Part shown: one piece after another, positions 56,740 through 64,000 of the stretch
How positions within the stretch are numbered: position 1 is the stretch's first letter
Layout of the letters: every line of letters begins with the position of its first letter
NCBI RefSeq assembly: GCF_001435295.1
Contig: NZ_CM003594.1
Coordinates: forward strand, 1,922,001 to 1,986,000
Source: Psychrobacter sp. P11F6
Lineage (GTDB): Bacteria > Pseudomonadota > Gammaproteobacteria > Pseudomonadales > Moraxellaceae
Direction of reading: 5' to 3'
DNA length: 64,000 nucleotides
Translations under genes and position numbers: made by a program
The notes under the pieces: model-generated
What the model was told of the DNA's origin: nothing
The model's input: the letters and a program-made list of their open reading frames with translations, nothing else
Databases searched by the model: none

Positions 56740-58017
56740 TTAAGACCACTCGACTGGATTTTTATTAGGAATCGTACTTAATACGTCTCTTAAAATATCA
56801 AGGCCATCTTGCAGCGTTTCAGGCTCAATGGTCAGAGGTGGTAACAATCGAATGATATGACGGTATTTACCACTTGGCATGAGCAGTAAGCCTCGCTTTC
56901 GCGCTTGGGTTAGTACGTGAGTCATCACACTAGGATGCGAGCCATACGTAGCATGACGCAGCTCAATACCGCGCATCGCTCCAATACCCGTGAGACCATA
57001 TAGCCAAGGGGAAACGCCTTCCGCCTGCCATTGCGCGATACTTGTTTCAATCTCTTGCGCATAGTGCTTAGCAGATGCCCATATCTCATCCTCTTGCATG
57101 ATGTCTATCGTGGCATTTGCCGCTGCACATGCCACTGGATTACCAGAGTATGTACCGCCCAAACTGCCTTTAGGCAGGCCATTTATGACACTGGCCTTGC
57201 CTACAACCGCACCTAAGGGCAAGCCGCCTGCGATGCTTTTGCCCAGTAGTATCACATCTGGCTCAATGCCCAAATGTGAAAAGGCAAAAGGTGAACCAGT
57301 ACGCCCATAGCCTGATTGAATCTCATCCATAATCAACAAGATACCGTGCTCATCACAAAAGGCGCGCAAGTACTGAGCAAAAGAGGGTGACATTAATTGA
57401 AACCCACCCTCCCCTTGTATGGGCTCTGCGATAATCGCACCAATATTACTGATGTCAGTTTCTACTTCAAACAAACGATTTAGCGCATCGATTGCCTGTT
57501 GGTCGCTCACCTCATTATCTGGACTAGGGAAAGGAATGTGATAGACACTGCCGGCTAACGGCCCCAATCCTCGCTTGTAAGGAGCAACTTTACCATTCAA
57601 GTTGACAGCAGCAAGTGTCCGTCCATGGAACCCACCATCAAACGCAATGACACCGACGCGCTGGGTTTTGAGACGGGCAATTTTTATGGCGTTTTCTGTG
57701 GCTTCCGCACCAGAATTGGTGAGCATGCCCGAGAGCTCACCACTGATAGGAATGAGCTCGCACAATCGTGGCATGAAGGTTTGATAGGGAGTGTGAGCAG
57801 CTGCATTGTAAGCATAATGAATGAGCGATTGGGTTTGATTGATAATGGCCGTCACGATGTGAGGGTGGCAATGTCCGAAGTTCAAGACGCCAATACCACC
57901 CACAAAATCAATATAGCATTGGTCGTTATTATCCCAAACTTTTGCATTTTTACCTTTAGTTAAGGTGATGGGATGCACCATCGTAAAAGCATCAGTGACA
58001 TTGTATAACTTATCCAT
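56740..58017 (-). CDS. Class III aminotransferase (probable 2-aminoadipate transaminase)
   Basis: A 425-residue PLP enzyme of the GabT class. Seen: DFVGGIGVLNFGHCHPHIV, NSGAEATENAIKIAR, FDGGFHGRTLAAVNL, the Asp motif LLIMDEIQSGYGRTGSPFAF and the PLP Lys region PDVILLGKSIAGGLPLGAVVG. GabT-class enzymes act on 4-aminobutyrate, 5-aminovalerate or 2-aminoadipate. Because the next two genes convert 2-oxoadipate to D-2-hydroxyglutarate and 2-oxoglutarate, 2-aminoadipate is the best-fit substrate. The longer frame to 58116 begins with unconserved residues; ATG 58017 (MDKLYNVTDAFTM) is chosen. Confidence 0.84.
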   Translation of the reverse strand: MDKLYNVTDAFTMVHPITLTKGKNAKVWDNNDQCYIDFVGGIGVLNFGHCHPHIVTAIINQTQSLIHYAYNAAAHTPYQTFMPRLCELIPISGELSGMLTNSGAEATENAIKIARLKTQRVGVIAFDGGFHGRTLAAVNLNGKVAPYKRGLGPLAGSVYHIPFPSPDNEVSDQQAIDALNRLFEVETDISNIGAIIAEPIQGEGGFQLMSPSFAQYLRAFCDEHGILLIMDEIQSGYGRTGSPFAFSHLGIEPDVILLGKSIAGGLPLGAVVGKASVINGLPKGSLGGTYSGNPVACAAANATIDIMQEDEIWASAKHYAQEIETSIAQWQAEGVSPWLYGLTGIGAMRGIELRHATYGSHPSVMTHVLTQARKRGLLLMPSGKYRHIIRLLPPLTIEPETLQDGLDILRDVLSTIPNKNPVEWS

Positions 58018-58296
58018 TAAGAGTCTCTTATCTTCCTTAAGTGTGACCCTCATTTCAGCAAAACCTGATGCACTCAGCAAACGAATAATAGTTGTGCGTT
58101 CATTCCTTTTTGTCATTGTGGTAAAAAATCAAAGCTAAAACAGGAAAGACCTAAGCATAAATATATGTTCAATCAAAGTCTTATGAAGCCTTTCAACAAA
58201 TTCCAATTAAATGCACTTGCACTGATTACTATCGATTAGCGGTAAATATTTATCTGACCAACAAGCACGATTCGTTTTTTGACGGTTCAATATGCC

Positions 58297-59208
58297 CTAA
58301 GTTTCAAGATAAGCAGATATCCAATTTATAATAATTTTTATTCTGTGTGATTCACCAAGTGATAATGGATAGGTCATATAATAAGACCCTCTGCCTTTTG
58401 CAGCATAATCCCATGCGGTGACCAGCGCCCCTGACTGCAGCTCACGCTCTACCAAGCGTAGCGGTACCAGCGCGAGACCATACCCCAATAATGCCGCTGA
58501 TATACATGCCTGAAACGTATCAAAACGTGGGCCAATGAACGTCGTGTTAACACTGATATCCTGTTGATCAAAATACTCATGCCATGCATTTAAGCGCGAG
58601 TTGAGGTGCAATAAGGTACAATTAGCGACAGTGCTCGTGAAGGGTTTTTCGTCTTTTAAATAATCAGGATGACAGACAGCCACACTGTATTCATCAAACA
58701 GCTTAATCGCTTCCATGCCACCCCAAATACCCGTACCATACAAAAACGCGATATCGACATTTTGGTCTTCAGAGAAAAACGGTCCAACCTGTTCTTTGAT
58801 TTCTACATTTATTAAAGGATGCGCCTCATTGAACCCACTCAACGCAGGAATGAGCCAGCGTGAACAAAACGTTGGGTGCGAGACAATTCTCAACACCTCA
58901 GTATTATCACTGTGCGACACTAAATTGGTCGTTGCCATCTCGATATGTTTTAGTATATCTAGCACATCCAGATAATACATCTTGCCAGCAGGCGTCAATG
59001 AGATTTTTTGCGGTGTTCGATAAAACAGAGCAATATTTAGCACTTCCTCTAGCTGCGCAACTTGCTTACTGATGGCGCTTTGAGTCATGTGCATCTCTTG
59101 CGCGGCATTGGTAAAACTTAAGTGTCTAGCCGCTGTCTCAAAACATTGTAAAGCTTTGGTGGAAGGATATTTTCTAAAATCTAGCGAACTGTTGGTATCC
59201 GTTTTCAT
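58297..59208 (-). CDS. LysR-family transcriptional regulator (GcvA-like)
   Basis: A 303-residue LysR regulator. HTH at about 20-75 (ALQCFETAARHLSFTNAAQEM, MTQSAISKQVAQLEE), followed by a periplasmic-binding-like effector domain (LRIVSHPTFCSRWLIPAL). It is upstream of, and in the same direction as, the aminotransferase gene, with 279 bases between, and divergent from the symporter gene with about 446 bases between. It may control one or both. Effector unknown, perhaps 2-aminoadipate or a dicarboxylate. Confidence 0.86.
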   Translation of the reverse strand: MKTDTNSSLDFRKYPSTKALQCFETAARHLSFTNAAQEMHMTQSAISKQVAQLEEVLNIALFYRTPQKISLTPAGKMYYLDVLDILKHIEMATTNLVSHSDNTEVLRIVSHPTFCSRWLIPALSGFNEAHPLINVEIKEQVGPFFSEDQNVDIAFLYGTGIWGGMEAIKLFDEYSVAVCHPDYLKDEKPFTSTVANCTLLHLNSRLNAWHEYFDQQDISVNTTFIGPRFDTFQACISAALLGYGLALVPLRLVERELQSGALVTAWDYAAKGRGSYYMTYPLSLGESHRIKIIINWISAYLET

Positions 59209-59654
59209 AACTTATTTTTAAATCCAAAATAGTAATTGTGGTTAGGGTCTGCTGGTATAATCCTGCCTCGCTTGCTGTGTACAAAACACTCCAAAGGCTG
59301 TAAAACCTATCCCAACCATCCTGTATCCGCTTTAAATTGATCGACTATATATCAAGTAAAGCGCCTAAGCATTCGCTAAAAATAGGCGCACATTCCTCCC
59401 TTAGCAAGAAAAAAAGGAATGCTCGCCATAATTTAATTCGCTTGTCTCAGTGATTGTTGGTGTTTAGTATCCTTACCTTAAGGAAAAATTCTAATATCAC
59501 ATGTCTGAAAGCTGACAGCATCCGTATCAAGCCAAAGCGTTTGAATCATACAGGACTGGACAATGGAATGTCTAAAATCAAAATATTCTCTTGCCCATCT
59601 CGACATATCCTTCTCAAGGTCAGTAACAGATATTGTAAATAACAGGAGATAGTA
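59209..59654. other. Divergent intergenic region
   Basis: 446 bases between the leftward LysR gene and the rightward symporter gene, presumably with both promoters and the LysR site. No convincing T-N11-A palindrome could be chosen by eye. Confidence 0.4.
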
Positions 59655-60947
59655 ATGGGAATAATTTGGCGTTGGTATACCAGTATGTCATTCATGGTAA
59701 AAATGACGGGCGGCTTTTTAATAGGTATCTTTTTGGCACTGGTACTGGGCGAGCACAGTAGTTTTCTATCACCGCTTGGGACTCTGTTTTTAAACTTATT
59801 AAAGATGGTCGTGATACCTCTTGTCCTTTTTTCTTTGATGGTCGCCGTCAATCACTCCAACCCTAAAGAGCTCGGTCGCATAGGGCTAAAAATATTCCCC
59901 TTTTATATTGTCTCGACTGGTATTGCTGTGGTCGTTGGTATTATTTTGGCAAAAATGACCAATCCGGGTGCAGGGTTTTCGTTGCCCACCGCCGTCACTA
60001 TGGACGCCCCTGCCCGCCCATCTTTCATTGATACCTTACTGAACATGGTACCCAGTAATATTTTTCATGCTTTTGCTCAAGGTGATATTCTCGCGGTCGT
60101 ATTTGTCGCTGTTATCTCTGGATTGGCTATTTTGTTCATGCGCCATTCAGCAGACGAAAAGCAACAAGAAATGGGCAATTTTTTATTCAGACTGCTCGAA
60201 GCTTGCAACGAAGTCGTCTCTAAAATACTAAACGGCATTCTATTATATGCACCGATTGGCGTATTGGGCATCACTGCTAATACCTTTGGTACACAAGGAT
60301 TGGATGTTGTTATTGCGCTAGGAAAATTCATTGGTACATCATACCTTGGCGTCATCATACTGGTGGGTGTTGTGTTCCCAATCATGTTGAAACTGTTTGG
60401 CGTAAAAGTCATTCAATTCTATAAAAACATCAAAGAAGCGGCCTTTACTTCATTTGTGACCAGCAGTAGTCTGAGCACGCTACCTATTACCATTAAATGT
60501 GCAGAAAAAGCAGGTATTGGTGAGCGTGTCGCCAAGCTGACATTGCCTATTGGCGCAACCGTAAATATGAATGGGACGGCATTACGTTTCGGTGTCGCTG
60601 TCATCTTTGCAGCAGAAATCATGGGGATGTCGCTATCGGTACCTGAATTGGCCACTATTGTCATCATTGGCACCATGGCCGCGATTGGTACGGCTGGTGT
60701 CCCAGGTGCTGGATTAATCGGTATGTCTATTGTCTTTACCCAAGCAGGACTGCCCATCGAAATCGTTGCACTCACTGCAGGTATCAATATCTTGGTCGAT
60801 ATGATCTTCACCTTTGGCAATGTCGTTGGTGACTTAGTGGGTGCCAAAATAGTAGATCAGACTGAGAAAAAAAGTAACTTTGGAAACTTAACTGATGCTA
60901 ATTTGGGACATCAAAATGAGATGCAAAAAGTGATCGCTATTGAATAA
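59655..60947 (+). CDS. Dicarboxylate/amino acid:cation symporter (DAACS, GltP/DctA-type)
   Basis: A 430-residue membrane protein of the glutamate-transporter fold. Key motifs are the serine-rich hairpin TSFVTSSSLSTLP, PIGATVNMNGTALRF and the final AGINILVDMIFTFGNVVGD. It takes up acidic amino acids or C4-dicarboxylates with cations. AGGAG precedes the ATG. Being divergent from the LysR gene beside the 2-aminoadipate-type operon, it may import 2-aminoadipate, glutamate or a dicarboxylate; the exact substrate is unknown. Confidence 0.87.
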   Translation: MGIIWRWYTSMSFMVKMTGGFLIGIFLALVLGEHSSFLSPLGTLFLNLLKMVVIPLVLFSLMVAVNHSNPKELGRIGLKIFPFYIVSTGIAVVVGIILAKMTNPGAGFSLPTAVTMDAPARPSFIDTLLNMVPSNIFHAFAQGDILAVVFVAVISGLAILFMRHSADEKQQEMGNFLFRLLEACNEVVSKILNGILLYAPIGVLGITANTFGTQGLDVVIALGKFIGTSYLGVIILVGVVFPIMLKLFGVKVIQFYKNIKEAAFTSFVTSSSLSTLPITIKCAEKAGIGERVAKLTLPIGATVNMNGTALRFGVAVIFAAEIMGMSLSVPELATIVIIGTMAAIGTAGVPGAGLIGMSIVFTQAGLPIEIVALTAGINILVDMIFTFGNVVGDLVGAKIVDQTEKKSNFGNLTDANLGHQNEMQKVIAIE

Positions 60948-61342
60948 ATTTTAACTAGAAAAATTAATAATATCTGAATATATTCTAGGATTACTCACAT
61001 GAGTATTATGCACATCACATAACACTCATGTCGATATTGCCGTTTGCCTATAACGCCGCTTAGAGTGTCTCAAGTTTGCAACATATCAACGCACCTTAAA
61101 TAAACGGAGTAGTCGCAATAGGACTGCAAACTCAAGGTTGTATGTATAAGGTGTTTGAAAGGCACTAACATTAATTAATGAAGATATTATAGGGTCTGTT
61201 GAACATTCAAACATTAGGGCTGATGATCGCTAAAATTACACCAAATTAGGCGCAAGCCGACTATGTCGAGACCTTAGCTAGGCTTACAACAACGTTTGGG
61301 GAGATTCTAGCATCAGCCTTTCATGGCAGTACTAATTATAAC

Positions 61343-61458
61343 CATCCTCTTATACTTTTAGTACGAAAAGACCTTTGGATCTTTAGATTTCATAGCTTAG
61401 AGTATTTTATCGATTTCATGTTTTTATCTAGGTAAGCTTCTTAATATTGGAGTTTCCT
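61343..61458 (+). repeat. Degenerate repeat, copy C (short)
   Basis: Related to 42841 and 53221 only in part. The best-kept stretch is AGGTAAGCTTCTTAATATTG then GAGTTT. Confidence 0.45.
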
Positions 61459-61528
61459 CTATTAATGTTCCATGTCCTCAATCAACACCATAATCTTTAA
61501 GTAAATATCTAAAAACTGGTTTTTTCCG

Positions 61529-61693
61529 CTATCCAAAACTCACTACTAACCATCGTTCTAGCCGTTGTATTGGTTCACGTAACGCAGTTGAATACGTTGC
61601 CATACCACCACTTAATCCCATCAGGCAGCCTAATCCAGTATCAGTCAAATGCGCTTGGATAACCGCTTTATAGTTCTGAAGGAGACTGGCAAG
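61529..61693 (-). pseudogene. Unidentified gene remnant (55 codons)
   Basis: Open frame on the minus strand reading YKAVIQAHLTDTGLGCLMGL and then ATYSTALREPIQRLERWL before a stop. Composition looks protein-coding, possibly TetR-like C-terminal, but upstream is broken by stops. Low confidence as to identity. Confidence 0.35.
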
Positions 61694-61974
61694 TCGCTAC
61701 CATATTCAGCAATAAATATTGTTAGCGGTGTAATAAACACTACTGCTATAGTCAGTCTACAATAAACTTAGCACAACCCATATCATAGAACAATTCGTCT
61801 AAATAACTCTCCATCTATCCTTGGTATAGAAACTCCTCTTGCACCCATTTTTTTCAATAGAGTTTAGATTAGGCTCACCTACGAAGCACTGCTTCTAAGA
61901 CAGATATTCTTAAATAACAATGGCATAACCTTCATGATAGCTAATATAGCAATATTATATAATTTACTTAAGAG

Positions 61975-62076
61975 ACTATAACCTTCAAAAAATTTTAAGC
62001 TAGGTTGTATATGATATATACCTGTCTCAGGCCTTTATTATTCTTAGGTAAATTTTTCAATATCGGGGTTTACAGA
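61975..62076 (+). repeat. Degenerate repeat, copy D (short)
   Basis: Matches 53330-53365 in CTTAGGTAAATTTTTCAATA then TCGGGGTTTAC. Weaker elsewhere. Confidence 0.45.
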
Positions 62077-62117
62077 GATGCAAGACAAGAGTTGTTCTCA
62101 CAGTGGGACGAGCATTT

Positions 62118-62197
62118 AAAAGGGTTTAAGCTATAGATCGCCAAGACAAATGTAGTTTAACTTTTACCGTCAGGCTGCATAACTAAGATATCCCAAG
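62118..62197 (+). pseudogene. Relic of the IS3 orfB 3' end
   Basis: 80 bases aligning without gaps to 41573-41652 (the end of the intact IS3 transposase and beyond its stop). 11 differences, nearly all transitions, seven of them G in the intact copy and A here. Confidence 0.8.
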
Positions 62198-62402
62198 CTA
62201 GTTTCTACTAGTTTTACAGCATAGATCAAGCCCGCCTCTAATATGCTCGGAGAGGGTCACTTAAACTAATTTTAGATAACGTGTGAAGTCCATAGTTTTT
62301 TATATGAAAAAATGGTGCAGACATTAATAAAACCTACAATAAGGTTGCGATTTTTAAGTTGCAACCTTAATTTGGTACGTATAATATTACATAACAACGC
62401 CA

Positions 62403-63554
62403 TTATTGACTAAGCTGCTGCTCAACCAAGGTTATCCAATAATCAACGCCAATGGCTAAAATACCGTCGTTAAAATCATAAAGTGGGTTATGTAGAGCAG
62501 TACCGCCACACTCGCCTTCACCATTACCAATCAAAATATAACAACCATCAATCTCACGTAACATAAATGAGAAATCCTCACTGATTGTGTATCGTTCACA
62601 ATTGCCATTTACGTTATCAGCGCCAACCACTTTTTTTGCCGCTGTGACAGCATGAGTCGTCTCAACTGGAGCATTGACCGTAGACAAACAAGTGCTGTTG
62701 AAGTGATATTCATAATCAACTCCTGCAGATATACACTGCCCTTCCACCACACGTTCAATGGCCTTTTCAATTTTACCCAATGCTGAATCGGTAAAACTGC
62801 GCGTGTCACCAGTGATCGTAACTTGTGAAGGAATAACATTAACCGTACCATTGGTCTCAAAGTTGGTCACTGAGATTATAGCAGTTTCATCTATGGCACT
62901 TAAATTACGCGAAACAATCGTTTGCAATGCAGTAACCACTTGCGCACCAACAACGATCGGATCTGTACCCATATGCGGTAATGCCGCATGCCCACCAGTG
63001 GCATTGATAACAATTTTAAAGCTGCTTTCACTTGCCATCAATGAGTTTGGTCTAGTTATAAACTGTCCTGCTGGAACACCAGGGATATTATGCATACCAT
63101 ATATGGCTTCCATCTTCCAGCGGGTGAATAAGCCGTCAGCAATCATTGCTTTTGCACCAGTAGCTCGCTCTTCATCTGGCTGAAAAATGAAATGCACTGT
63201 ACCATCAAAGCGTTTATTATTTGCCAGTGCGTAAGCAGCCCCTAGCAACATAGCAGTATGCCCATCATGCCCGCAAGCATGCATCACGCCATCATTCTTT
63301 GAGGTATGGCTGAACGTGTTTTGTTCATGTATTTGTAGCGCATCTATATCAGCACGTAGACCAATTGAGCGCGCACTAGTACCATTTTTTAAAATGCCAA
63401 CCACACCAGTGCCACCAATATTGCGATTAACTTCCAGTCCAAACTCTTCGAGTTTATTAGCGACAAATTCTGCAGTCTTAAACTCTTTGGTACTCAGCTC
63501 AGGGTGCTGATGTATATGATGACGCCATTCGACTACTTTTTGTTCTAAATTCAT
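62403..63554 (-). CDS. M20-family amidohydrolase (N-acyl-amino acid/hippurate hydrolase-like)
   Basis: A 383-residue zinc-type peptidase-like amidohydrolase (M20D). Metal motifs: MHACGHDGHTAML, DEERATGAKAM and the bridging region ISEDFSFML...LHNPLYDFND. The lid domain (about 175-290) has GGHAALPHMGTDPI. Such enzymes cleave N-acyl-amino acids, hippurate or indole-3-acetyl amino acids. AAAGGA lies before the ATG at 63554. The next gene upstream is an Asp/Glu racemase-family gene. The pair could belong to amino-acid or hydantoin/ectoine-type breakdown, but no pathway is established. Confidence 0.87.
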   Translation of the reverse strand: MNLEQKVVEWRHHIHQHPELSTKEFKTAEFVANKLEEFGLEVNRNIGGTGVVGILKNGTSARSIGLRADIDALQIHEQNTFSHTSKNDGVMHACGHDGHTAMLLGAAYALANNKRFDGTVHFIFQPDEERATGAKAMIADGLFTRWKMEAIYGMHNIPGVPAGQFITRPNSLMASESSFKIVINATGGHAALPHMGTDPIVVGAQVVTALQTIVSRNLSAIDETAIISVTNFETNGTVNVIPSQVTITGDTRSFTDSALGKIEKAIERVVEGQCISAGVDYEYHFNSTCLSTVNAPVETTHAVTAAKKVVGADNVNGNCERYTISEDFSFMLREIDGCYILIGNGEGECGGTALHNPLYDFNDGILAIGVDYWITLVEQQLSQ

Positions 63555-63633
63555 GAATATATCCTTTTATTGCTATTAAAAAAGCTTCCTCATTACCGTT
63601 ATTCCTCCACCAATATAAGCTTATCAATGGAAA

Positions 63634-64000
63634 TTATTTTTCACCATTTAGCAATTTACCGTAGCCTGAACATTTAGCTGTTTTGCCACAAAGTTGCATA
63701 GAATGCCAAAATAGAGCTGAATTACTAGAAATGATAGGAATACCATATTTATCTTCAAGATACTGAATATGTTCTACTGCTCGAAGACTGGTACAAGACA
63801 TAAATATTGCTTCTGCTCCAGTATCTTTTACAAGGATTTCAATACCCTCTTCAAAACTACTTAATGACGCTTTATGAATCATATTATCATCCATAATCCC
63901 TAACCCAGTTAATGCGACTAATTCAAAACCAGAATCTTCTAATCGCAGTTTAAGTTGGTAGTTAACATCGGTTGGATAGGGAGAAAATATAGCTATTTTC
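63634..64000 (-). CDS. Aspartate/glutamate racemase / maleate isomerase family protein (5' end outside window)
   Basis: The 3' 122 codons of a protein reading in from the window edge (KIAIFSPYPTDVNYQLKLRL) to AKCSGYGKLLNGEK. The segment AIFMSCTSLRAVEHIQYLEDKYGIPIIS includes the second catalytic cysteine, of the kind found in maleate cis-trans isomerases, arylmalonate decarboxylases and EutA proteins. The first catalytic cysteine lies upstream of the window. The gap to the amidohydrolase is 79 bases, so the two are likely in one operon. Confidence 0.75.
   Translation of the reverse strand, partial: KIAIFSPYPTDVNYQLKLRLEDSGFELVALTGLGIMDDNMIHKASLSSFEEGIEILVKDTGAEAIFMSCTSLRAVEHIQYLEDKYGIPIISSNSALFWHSMQLCGKTAKCSGYGKLLNGEK

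Larger units (their letters stand above)
60948..62402. other. Decayed region with IS relics and gene remnants
   Basis: 1455 bases without an intact gene. It has an IS5-end-like motif (61194), two degenerate repeat copies (61343 and 61975), a 55-codon remnant on the minus strand (61529-61693) and an IS3 relic (62118). It separates the lysine-type operon region from the amidohydrolase. Confidence 0.65.

Overview
The window looks like chromosomal DNA from a Psychrobacter-type gammaproteobacterium (Moraxellaceae). This rests on moderate-to-low GC, the gene families present (Moraxella-type cutinase, Acinetobacter-type trigonelline genes, DASH cryptochrome, acyl-CoA desaturase) and IS content. The species cannot be fixed from the sequence alone. 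There are no rRNA genes, no CRISPR array and no phage genes.

Positions 1-10500 carry mixed accessory and core genes: the 5' part of an acyl-CoA ligase, a drug/sugar MFS exporter, a secreted PETase-like polyester hydrolase, an ankyrin lipoprotein, an MBL-fold protein, an NsrR-type nitric oxide sensor, NnrS with an NsrR-like operator, a DASH-type photolyase/cryptochrome and a small conserved-looking protein.

Positions 10500-17300 form an electrophile/aldehyde defence block: aldehyde dehydrogenase, NemR-like repressor, YqhD-like aldehyde reductase, CurA-like enone reductase, DJ-1/PfpI protein and GST. Two identical palindromic operators lie in front of the repressor and in front of yqhD. A hairpin MITE follows, then an EmrAB-like efflux pair.

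Positions 20900-40070 are mostly housekeeping: pdxH, glmM, guaB, an MscS channel, cysS, a PduO-type adenosyltransferase, a glycerophosphodiesterase, a fatty-acid desaturase, selO, maeB and cca. An SDR gene fragment and a tRNA with CAU anticodon (probably Ile2) follow.

Positions 40300-43000 hold a complete IS3-family element beside a fossil IS3 transposase, then a complete IS5-family element. From 43179 to 52718 lies a divergent catabolic cluster whose content (luciferase-like monooxygenase, flavin reductase, lactone/aldehyde dehydrogenase, alpha/beta hydrolase, succinate-semialdehyde dehydrogenase, BCCT betaine transporter, GntR regulator) matches the Acinetobacter trigonelline (tgn) pathway. 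Degenerate direct repeats lie on both sides of it. From 53710 to 58017 an operon of aminotransferase, DUF1338/HglS and D-2-hydroxyglutarate dehydrogenase-like oxidase fits 2-aminoadipate (lysine) breakdown to 2-oxoglutarate. A LysR regulator and a dicarboxylate/amino-acid symporter follow, then 1.4 kb of decayed DNA with IS relics, and finally an M20 amidohydrolase and the 3' part of an Asp/Glu racemase-family gene.
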